From the NCBI GenBank assembly GCA_018389105.1, contig JACATO010000648.1, positions 558,001-622,000 on the forward strand: DNA of 64,000 bases, in the 5' to 3' direction. The DNA comes from Nautilus pompilius (taxonomy: Eukaryota > Mollusca > Cephalopoda > Nautilida > Nautilidae). Positions 29,301 through 41,300 of the stretch are shown one piece after another. The translations under genes and the position numbers were made by a program. Position 1 is the stretch's first letter; each line of letters opens with the position of its first letter. A model generated the notes under the pieces. The model saw nothing but the letters and a program-made list of their open reading frames with translations, was not told where the DNA came from and did not search any database.

Positions 29301-32300
29301 GTCAGTAAATAAACTATCACCAGACATTCCAGCAAATGACTGGTCAGTGAGCAGTGTGTGCTTGACACAAGGTTATGATATCAGAGTACTTGGGCATCAT
29401 GCTCTTGTAGCCATGTAGCATCACATTTTAGATCCACTTTTTATTTTTATTTTTAATTTTAACAGGTGAAATGAAACTCCTATTATGTTGTATTTTTGAC
29501 CAGAAAAATGAGTAAAAAGTGCAGTATTTTAGTTCAGTTTTTTTTTTCTTTCAACAATCTTATGAGTAAATGATTTAAAACTTAGTCGCACTTGTATGTG
29601 CAAAGCTTTAAGCTGCCAAAGGAGGCCTATTTTCTTAATTTATGGATAAGATCAGCACCATCTCATGGGAGATAACCTTGGTGATTGCAAGAGGGTGTAG
29701 TGCTGCAGTCATCCACTGGGAAGCATTGTCTGTCCTGTGCCTTTAGGAGTTTGGCATTTCAAACTTCAGCAAGGATATCTCTACTAGAATTTTTAATTTT
29801 CATTTGTGGGAGGAAATTGCAGAGTCAGAGGAAACACAACCAGCAAGCAAAGAGAAGAGGGAAGAAACATTCCACAGAAGTATGCCAAACCAAGCTGACC
29901 CTGACCAGGAACCACAACCTTACCAGTCCAGTAGTCTAACCATTGGGCCACTGGCTGTTCAGTTTCATTTATTTTTTTTTTTAAGTTAATTAGACAGAAA
30001 TAAAAGTTTTATTTTTTGATGAATTTAAACTAAAAGTTCAGAAAAATGTCCTTTTTTAACATTAATGGATAATATTTGAACTTTCTTTCTTTCACTTTTC
30101 AGGTAACATCTGTGATACGTCGGGTTTTGCCAGAAGTGCATCCACAAGTTCTGGCCACACTGCTATCAGTCCCATCCCTACCCCCAACAGATTTTAGCAT
30201 TGTAAGTGCTGCAGGGAGAGGCCCTGCAGATGAGGAGTTTGATCCAGAGAAGCCAGGTATTCTGGATGTGTTCTTGGCCTGCATCAGTAAAGCACTAACT
30301 GTACAGACAAAAGTAAAAAGCAATATGTCTCACAAAGGTCTCATGTCGGTCACACTGGCTGAATGTTTAGTTGATCAGGCTTCATTCAGGTAAGACTTGG
30401 TCATTCACTTTTAAATTTCCATTCATTTGTGACGTGTCTAAAGATTAGCTGCAGAGGGGTGGGTCCAAAGCAACAGCAACATTATATGACATACTAAATC
30501 ATTATCAATGTGTTTTACTAAACTGTGGCTTTCATCTGTAATTCTGTGTCTCAGTTCTTTCCAAAACTCTGGCTCTTGATCAACATTCTGTACCATGGGC
30601 CTTTGCATTTAAGATTTGTCTTCATCCATTTTAATACTTCCTGTTTTGCTTTCATTTTCTCTGCCTCTATTTGTACAGTTGAATAGTTAGCTGTTTGTCT
30701 CCAATCCAGTGTTTCTGAATAGTCTAATAAACAATGCCAGTTTCTTCACTGGACTCAGTAAACAGCAGCAGCAGACTTAAAATATTGTGGTGGTACACAA
30801 AACTGGAATGGTCAAAGCTGTTGTTTGAGCTCATCCAGTCAATCTAGTGTATCTTTTTTTTTTTTTTTTTATTGGATTGTTACCTATACCATGATTTTCT
30901 TCACCTGTGGCAGCAAGAATGTAGATCACATGAATATTATTTGATTTGAAGACATGGACCATGTGCAGTATAACTCTTCAAGTTGAGTCACTTCGACAAA
31001 TTTTGAGAGGATTATATTGTGTATGAACCCTAACCAGTCTGGGTTTACATATGTAAAGCTCCTTCCTTGTTGCTGAAGTGATTTTTACATCATCTTCACA
31101 AACTACTCATCTCTGTTGTGTCCTGATTACCAGCAAATTTCAGAACTGATGTGAAAGACAGAAATTTACAAAATCAGAGGTTTTAAAATAGCATCTACAA
31201 TAAAACAGGGTAGCTGTTTACAAAACACGTGATGTCACATGATTTTGGTAGGACTGAGAAAAGGTTAGTTCACATGTCTAGGGACGTTAACAGTGCTCCC
31301 CACATCTGTTTGGTTTGCAGAGCTACTGGTCCTAGATGGTGGCTAAGAGGGAAGATGACTGCTTGTCTGGCTGGCAACATCATCAGCCTTCTGCAAGATA
31401 TGGCCAAGGTAAGAAGACCTCATGCATTGACCTGATATGAAGATGTCTTATAACATGAGCATGTAAACTATAAAAAGCTTTTCTAAAGCATCAACACATA
31501 CCAATGTTCTCATTGAGGGGAAAAGGGATTTTATCAATTCAAATGTTGCTGTGTGATTTTTGTTTTGTTTTTATTAAAAGGTAATCAAGAGTTATTTCCC
31601 TTCATATTGTTTTACTTGGCCTAAATGTATGAATTGTAATGTAAGGTGGGGAATACAGGCAAGAGTTAGAAAATGATTCAAAATGCTGAGAAAACTAGTA
31701 TGTTATGGTTTTAGTTAATTAGGTTTTGGGGGGGTTAATTTTGAAGAATTCATAGTGGAAGCACAAATTTTTTATTTTTTTTATACAATGTGTTAATGAC
31801 TGCACATGCTCATTTTCTTCAGGGTCAGGTGTCTGACACCTGGGCTATGGTAACGAAAGCTGCTATAGCGGAAGCTCTGTTATCACTGACACGTCTAGAT
31901 GAAACCACCCGGCTACCTCGATTATGTATGAACACCCCAACAGTAAGTACATAGATAAATGGTTAGAAAGAAAGCTGTTTAACTATGAGTACACAATAAG
32001 ATGTAATATTTAAAAGCCCAGAAGAAAGATCTGTTGTATAGGCCACCAGTCTACCTTAATAGAAAGAAAACTTATTTCTGTCTGTAATAATAATAGCAAA
32101 AGGAGCAGAGAGCTTATTATCACTAATTGGGATCTATGCTAAGTTATGCACACACTAATCCAGCTTTATCTTTCTGTGAGAGCGATGCATATTGTGTGAC
32201 TAGAACCTGGCAGCTTATCAGGTTAATTAGAAGCAGTATTGTGTGGACATCATTTGTCGCAGACTGGCTGGCTCTTGTCATGGCTAGCATGCAGTAATCT

Positions 32301-35300
32301 ACAGGCTAGATAGACATCTTAAGAGTGTGTAAACTTTCAGTATATGGTGTGATGGCACTGGATATTTGTCAGCTGCTTTTCAGCAGGAATACGAGTAGAG
32401 ATCACCAACAGTGACTGCCTTTTCTTAACCTGTTTAGCATTGTTGTATTTTTCCTTTTGTAAAATGTCTTAGTGTCCTTAGGCATCATTTTATAAATATA
32501 AATGAAATGTGATGATAAAGCTAAATTATGATACATTGTTGTTTGTTTGTTTGCCTGTTCCAAATAACCAAGAAGGTAAAACAGGTAAACATGCACAGGA
32601 TAAAGATAGTAAAACTTGCTGCTGGATCTATCCATTTACAGAAAACTGCTTTGATGCAACATTTACTTAAATCATTTTAATTGTATTTAAAAAAGCAAAA
32701 GTGGGAGAAGGGATGCTATTTAAACACTTCTCATTTGAAGTTCCCCTTCACTTTCTGGTTTGTTTGTCTCCCTACACATCCACACAATGGATACAAACCC
32801 CTTGTACCTATATTTTGTGTGGAGGAAGTCTTCACTGTGATGTCATATTGCTGTTATGCATGTTTACAGCTATGGTTGGGTTTGGCCTCATTGTGTGTGC
32901 TAGACCGGGAGCATGTAGAAAGACTATCGTCTGGTGAATGGAGAAGTAGTCCAGATGGACAGCGTGGACCACCACGAGTAAGTTTCCCCTCCCATTTGCC
33001 ACATTTAATGAACACAATGGTGGAAAATTGTCTTTAAAAACCAAAAAAATTGTAATCAGTATTATTGAATGTGAATAAGATAGCTTAGATTCCGTTTGAA
33101 CTTTGGCAGGCAACTTGAAACATACAGCCTTGGCCAGTCAGTTCAGCCCACTCAATAATTAGCTGTGTTTGATTGTCCAACGATGAAACTTCTTTCCCCT
33201 TTCATACGATAAACAATTTGTAAAATAAACACCAAGTACATGGGAACTAGCAGTTTGAATATGAACAAGTGTTATTTACAACAATAAAAAAATCTGCATC
33301 AACCAGAATATTCTGGAAGTTTTAATTATATTGAATATTATTTCTGATCTTTCTGTTGCGTTTTTCTGAATCTAGAAAATTCTGGATATTTCTAGGAATT
33401 TCTTCGTAGCTTTTCTTTGTATAGAAATAGCTATCCATTCATCAGATTCTTCAGTCAGTGTTGAAATTATTTTTAGCAAAACATTAATCCTGACAGCTGA
33501 AAAAACAGGACTTTTTGCCATACAAAGACAAGCAAAACTTCAATTTTGTAGGAAATACCAAAATTGGCAAATAGAAGATTATACCAAGGGGTTGATATTT
33601 GTAGATCAAAGTTAACTTAATCTGTTTGATAATCATGGTGCTTTGAGAGGCAGAAGATCAAGTTAAAGATTTAAATCAAACTGTATTTTACCAACCCAGA
33701 ATAATCCATAAAGCATTCCCATCTGGATCTGCTTCTCTGTCAATGGTAAAGACAATTTGGTAATCCTGCCAAAAGGAACATCAGTGAATAGAAATTGGTG
33801 TTTGAATCTTAAACACATTTTTGTAGAATCTGCTGAGAAACTTGATGTTTACAGATGGAGGTTCCTTGTCACAGAAAAGAGTCTTCTGCTGGTTCAAGAG
33901 CAATAAAAGCCACTGGCCTTGGAATTCTCCAGATTTAAATCTGGTTGAGATCACACAGGCAGTGATGGGGCAATATATAGCAATGAACAAAGAACAATTG
34001 GAAACGGTCATTGAGGCAGCTCAGGAAAATATTTAATCATACGGACATTAGTTAAAACAATGCTAGGTAGAATGAAAGCAGTTATTAAAAACAAAGGATT
34101 CTGGTCAAAATCATAACAAAACAACAAGACTTCGTAGTTCTAACTCATTTTTGTTGTAATTTTTCTTTACTGTGTTTTTTAATAGATACTTGATGAAACC
34201 AAAACATTGACTGGTCAAGGTTGTAATGTCTGCACTCCATCATAGAGTAGTGATTGTTTTGTGAACCAACTAATTCTCTATCAAAGTCAGTGCTCTATAA
34301 TTTAAAAAAGAAAAAACGCTTCTCACCTGTTTTTTTTTTTTTTAAGGGTTCTTATATAAGCTGGCAATATCAAAACATTCAAAGCTCTTAGCAGTGTTTA
34401 CGTCGTATATAAAGATTGGCCAGTCATTCCTTATTATATTAGTCTTTTTCACTTTTTTTTTTTGTTTTCCACAATTCCCTTCATTTCCCCTTGTGCCACC
34501 AGTATGAAGATTGTTTTGACAGCACATCTCTACCCTACCTCGCCTCACCTGTCATTCATTCACCTCTTCAGCTGAGATGCTACACTAGAAAACAACCAGG
34601 CTCATCTTTAAAGTTTCATTTAAAAGAATTAAAATTTGAATTTTAAATTACTCCTAATTTAACAAAAATTGATCAGATGGATGTTTAAGAAGAAAAAAAA
34701 AGTGAACTGAAATTCTAAACTATTGTTTGAAGGAAATAAATTGTTTAGCTATGAACTATTCGTGTTTGCTGTGCTAAATTCAAATGCTTTCTACAAAAGT
34801 TCAGCAAAGTTTTGTAACTTCACAGGTATGCAGAGAGTACCATCATGTGGGAATTTCCTTGTACATTGTTTTTTTTGTTTGTTTTTTTGTAGCATTAACA
34901 TCTGTTGCTGAAAACACGTTTTGATGCATGAAAAGTGTGAATACTTGCTTATTAAATTAATGTTGTTTCAAAGCTCCATCACGAAACATGAAAATGCTAT
35001 AATTGTGAACATGTGGATGGAGGCCATTTCCACTGCTGGTTGACTTGTCCAGCATGAGATCATGAGTCATCTTCACCTTGCATTCAGTCATGAAGCTGGA
35101 AGCAGAACCAGAGATATAGACAGGGCTGGCCAATTCTGTTACAACATAGCATTATGACTATAGAATTAGTTCTTAATGACTTGTATTGCTTATTGTAGTT
35201 TAGTTAATCATATTATCAGAAGCTGATTTTGAACATTAACTGTAGGAGGTTGTACATTGGGACATTCCTGACTGAACAACAAGGTTCAATCCAACAGATT

Positions 35301-38300
35301 TGCTGATTGCAGCAGAATTGTATGGACAGCTAGTTGTAAATACTAATTTTCAGTCATCTAATGGTTCTGTGCCAGAATCTGACAATCCAGCAGTATGTGG
35401 AAAATAATGTGCACCTAACATTCTAGCAGGACCACCTGCCCAACAAAATTGACTTGTGTTTACAGTGATGTGCTTAATTGGCCATCAAGATCTTATCTCA
35501 GTCCACCTTTTGAGCCTGGTGGGCTGAACTAGGACTGCATCTTCACCAGCATAACATTGTATCAGATTTATCAGCAACAGGAGTGGGACAACATCTCTCC
35601 TGCCAGATGACAAAGACCAAAGCCTTAGGTTTTATGTGCTTTAACAAGCAGTGGGCAGTCATACAAGATACTGACTTACTAGTTAGTACCAGTCATTACA
35701 TCAGTCAGAGACAGGTATCAGAGGATTAACTATGATGTTGTAGATGCCTATTTCCAAGCGTCCTATTGCTTACCTGATAGCCAACATAACTGAGGTATTT
35801 GAGTATAAGATTGAGATATTTTCACTAAACAAAAAAGTTCTTCAAGCAGACTTTTTTTTCATCATCAAGTGGGCTGCTGGTATTACAAATTAACATAGCA
35901 AAAAATTGCTTTAAGAAACAGTAAAACTGGTACCTTTGGAAGACCCTAAATAACAACAAAAAGATGTCCTTGGTTTATTCTTTTGATTTTTGTCTGGTGT
36001 AGCATGTCGGCTAAGGTATGATATGGTGATGACACCTAATGTCGGCTAATTGTCTTAGTGCCTGAGTTTTTACTTTTTACAGTTTAATGGAGACAGCATT
36101 TTTGCTTCTCGTTTTACAACGGTGAGTACTGAAACCCACTTCTCTCTCTTCTAGTTTATTTGTTTTAATTTGGCATTTATTTTGAAATGACCTAATTTTT
36201 ATGGAAGGGTTTGTTTTTTAATTAATTTTATTTCTTTTAGCCTACCTGTGATAATCATGACGATGGAGAGACGCCTGCCATCATCTCATGCCACATATGT
36301 GGCAATCTGTGTGCTGATTGTAATCGCTTCCTTCATCTTCACCGAAGGACAAGATCTCATCAGAGACAGGTGAGCGGTTGTTAGTCCATTTCAGCAGAGA
36401 GAGAGAAGGAAAATAAAGGCTAAATTAGCTATTTCTCTGGTTTTGCTAGGAAGAAAAAATGATGATCAGTTGTAACATGAAAGATGAATTAATGGGCAGA
36501 AGGGCAAAATTTAAGTCAGTGAGTGTCATAAGCAATGATCACGTTTTGCTTTAGGGTCTGGATAAGGAAAATAAGACTAGATATTTTGTGAGACTATTAG
36601 CTTTTATCCTTCAAACCGAAAAAGTTAACTTCCTGCTTAGAATTGAAGTGTAGCTATTTTTAGTTTATAAATTATCATTTTTAGCATCGTTGTTTTTACC
36701 TACAGTACCTGTTGATGATTTGTCTATCTGTCTGACAGGTGTTTAAAGAGGAAGAAGAGGCCATCAAAGTTGACCTGCATGAAGGTTGTGGCCGGATGAA
36801 GTTGTTCTGGCTGATGTTGTTGGCTGACTCCAAGTCACTCAAAGCCATGGTGGAATTTAGAGAAGGCAAGCACCTGTAGTTTTACCTCAATTACAGAACT
36901 GAAATGATTGTTCATACTAATAATAATTGATGGCAGAATAATCAGATGAATAGGTATCATTCTTGTCCTGGCCTACTTTCAAACTAAGATAGTTGTGACA
37001 TGATAAATAAGTCTGTTTCTCTCGTCTGTACAACATTTTCAAATCTATTGACAGTATTCTCTAACATGCTATACCTAAGGTCCCACGCAAAAACTTTTGA
37101 TTACCGTCATCACAGAATTAACTCCATGGCTTGGATGAATGTGTTAAAATGAGCCCCTGTCGGTATTACTCCATCTTTCTGGTGCTAGGTGTCCATGGAA
37201 CCACTTCCCAAACCTTATCCATAAACATGTGGTTACAGTAGTGGTTTAGTATGCCATTGTGTATAGTCTTTTAGTAGACTTGTGAGATAAGCATATCATT
37301 GTGGATCCTAACCTCTTGTCTCAGCATCTAGCTAATTATAACATCTTTTGTGTTTAATATTAACACACCCTGAAACTCCCATCCATGGCACTGGCAGAAA
37401 AGATACCCATTAATTTCTAAAGTTGTTCAGGTAATTTAGTGTTGAGGAAGGATTTCCTGAAAATTATTTACTTTTCTTAATGTGAGAAGGGTCAGGCTGT
37501 CATGGTAAGGGCCTGGAATTTTCCTTATCAAGAGATGTTATGTACACTGCAGGAAAAGTTGGAGCACCACCCACTGGTTCGGGAACTTGTCGCTTCTGTG
37601 GTACAACAAGCAATGCGGGACTGCTTGCTATTGGCAATGTCTGCTCTGATGTTGATTGTCAGGTAAGAAAATCCTTTTACATTTTGTAGCATTAGTTGGA
37701 CAGAAACACTGAAATATATCTAACCTGTGTGGAATTGTGTAGGGTTGATTCAGCTGTTTAGAGGAGAAATCATCTTCTAACTGGCATCCATGAAAAGAAA
37801 ATAATATCAGGCCAATTGTCCTTGAATTAAAAACACAAAAATAATATAATAACTTTTCAAATGTTGACATTACACGGTTGGGGAGAATGTTCCAAGGATG
37901 CAGAGTTGAAGTGCTGGGGAAGGAAAGGGAATTAATGAATAATTTCCATCTTCAGTTGAAAAGAGAACTGAGAAGAAACTTTTTTGTGTTGGTGACCTTT
38001 TGTTGGCATACTGTCACTCTGTTAGTGAGTGACTTGGCAGAGAAATGTCATTGGTGTTTATTTCACTGTTATTGTTGCAAGTTTATTATCTTTGAATAAT
38101 GCATTATTTTTTTGTCTCCAAGGAACATGCTAGGAACTCTTGCACTAAAATGCTGTCATGTGGACACTTGTGCAGCGGAATCAAAGGGGAAGAACCATGC
38201 TTGCCTTGTTTACATCGATGCCACACAGGGGACCAGCAGTACCTTAAGCAAGATGCTGATGATATGTGCATGATTTGTTTTACTGAAGCCCTATCAGCAG

Positions 38301-41300
38301 CTCCAGCAATTCAGGTGAAAGTCTTAGTCTGTCAGTCTTCTCTCTCTAATATCAATACAGGTGATGAGCTAAACCTAAATCTTACCTTTTCTGTTTTTTT
38401 TTCTAGAATAAGAAATTAAACTCAGCAAATAAAATGTTTTATAAAAGCACTAAATAACTTTCATTGCTGTAATAAACTGAAACTTTAACATCCTAGTAAT
38501 GTTAAGCTTTATTTCTAGTAACAAAGAAAATGAATAAAATTGTAAGTCTAATAATTTTCAGTTATTTAATTGTAATATATTTTCCAAAATTTTTGTCCAT
38601 GTTTACTTTCTATTTTTAGTTGAAATGTGGCCATGTGTTTCATCTTCATTGTACAAAGAATGTATTGACTCGTCGCTGGAATGGACCACGGATAACATTC
38701 GGATTTTCTCTCTGTCCAATCTGCAAGGTGAGATTAGGTGTTGTCATCACAGAATAAATGATGGTATTAATATCAGCACAAAAACCTCTGTGTGAGAAGT
38801 GATCAGTTATAACATTAGGGAAGAATTATTAGCTGCAGACTTATTTTGGGCACTTTCCCAGAAATTTAAAAGCACAAGTAACAGTGGTTTGTTTTTGAAA
38901 GGGAGGTAATCGTGTGATTGGGGATTATTTCTTTTGATTTTTAAATTAAAATTGGAATATGTTTTAGAATACTTGGACTGTTTTTCCAGATTTGACAGTT
39001 TCTCAGTTGTGCATTTCCATTTTTTTTTAAATATTAAATTATGTAATATGCAAGATCACTGGCTGAGGTATAAGTATTTGGCATAACTATATTGACTTTA
39101 GGCCTTGTAGTTGACTTTCTGTTTAGAGGAGCTGAGTTGTCTCAATGCTTGTCAGTACAGGCTTTTTTGGCTGACTTTTAATAGTCTTAAAGGGAGGTAA
39201 CAACTATTTACCAAGAAGTCTGAGCTTATATAACTTCAAATTGTTGTAATTTGTAAAAAAAAAAAATCAAAAAAAAAATCATTGTTCTGGAATGTAATGA
39301 TATAGTTTTGCTACTAAAGATAAAATTTTGTCAAGAAATTAATTTAATTTTTTGGCTTTTGAAGTTCTGTATTGTTCTTTGCCAAATGGTTTCTGTTATG
39401 TTCAGCAGCTTCATTTACTTTTCTGTACATGCAGCTCTATCTGGAGGTCATAGAAATAACTAGTGATTCTACTCTCTCTCTCTCTCTCTGTCTCCCCTTA
39501 ACAGGAATTGAGAAATTTTTGTATGTTGTTTTTTTTTTTCAAATCAGGACTCAATCAACCACTTCATCCTTAAAGAACTGCTGGATCCAATTAGGGAGTT
39601 GTATGAGGATGTACGGCGGAAGGCTTTGATGAGATTAGAATATGAAGGGCTTCATAAAGCTGAAGCCATTACCAGTATAGGGGCTCGCTTCCATAATGAC
39701 CCTGCAGGCTTTGCCATGGAGAGATATGCTTACTATGTGTGTTTTAAATGCAAAAAGGTGAGTGATGTTGGTAAGACAGTCTGTCTGTTTTGTGTTTGTC
39801 AAATCTAAACGAGTCAGAAAAAAACACTCACCCACTTCTCTTCTCTTTAAACAAGATTAGTGTTGATGCTTCATTTGTAGGCATATTATGGTGGAGAAGC
39901 TCGATGTGATGAGCAAGTAGGAGGCGCTGACGACTACAACCCTATGGAGCTGGTATGTGGTGCCTGCTCAGATGTCTCGAGAGCTCAGGTTTGTTCATTT
40001 GCCTAGCCACTTTTCAGTCTGCCTGCTGTTTTTTAAACCAGCTGTTCGCAGTTAATATCATGCATTTGAAATGTTCAACTATACACAGCTCAGTGTGGAA
40101 ATTAATTCTTTTTTTTCTTAAAGCCCAATAGCTGGTTTGTTGGATTAACTCTGATTCTATGTGATTGAAATTTCCTTTTCTTAAAATATAGAATTTTAGA
40201 TATTGTTCTTTCACAAGTATATTTATTTCCTATTTAAAAGTGAACTTCAAAAACAAAATGATTCTTTTAATTCTGGAGATTTCAAGACTGTAAACCATTT
40301 TCTTTTCGTTTACAGATGTGTCCCAAACATGGGACTGATTTTCTAGAGTACAAGTGTCGCTACTGCTGCTCAGTGGCTGTGTTCTTCTGCTTTGGGACAA
40401 CGCATTTTTGCAATGCTTGTCACGATGACTTCCAGAGAGTCACCAACATTCCTAAAAGTGATCTTCCCCATTGTCCTGCAGGTATGTCAACTGCTGATTT
40501 TTATCTACTGGATGAGGGTAGGGTCATGTACCTGTTAAGTTAGTTTTGCATATTTCCACAACAGAGATAAGAGGTGAGGAATTGTCCAACTGTTCTAGAG
40601 CTATACCATGTGTTTATTTCTTTCTGTAAGCTAATGAAGACTCAGTGTGCTACGTATTTTATTTTTGGTTTCAATAACAAAATCAGATTCTCTTTCATGG
40701 TGGTAGAAAAGAGAGATGACAGTAATCAGTTTGATGTTAATTACAAAGATCAGCAATTTAATATGTTATGAGTGAACATTGCTTCTGTAAATCTTTTGAT
40801 TGTTTTGCATACTTAAAAACTTATGTTTGATTCACTATCAGCAATAGTATTGAAAGTTTATAGCCGTATAATACCAGCCTCTTCAACCAAAAGTGGAGAT
40901 AGCTGGTAGTTTATTGTATGAAAAAAATTCATCTTCTTGACACTGAGGTAGGTCTTAGCTCTTCTTCCAGTTTTTCTCCTCTTAACAATGATGATCAATC
41001 AGAGAAAACCAGCCATGTTAGAATGAACACTTCAGAACTGTTTTTACATAGTCGTCTTTGTTCTGTCAGTATAAAGGTTGTCAGGGCATAATTAAAATCA
41101 TTCTGTGGATGCAGCTGGTATGTAGAATATTTTTCATTTAATGAGGTTCAGACTGATTAAGGTGGGGAGACTTTAGATTATCAAATAGCTAGTATGCATG
41201 GCAGTATCTTGGATTTGGCACTGTTACTGTTGATCTGGAAGGGCGCACTGATGGTTTCAATTCTCTCAATAAACTTTTGGACATGTAATTGATAGATACC

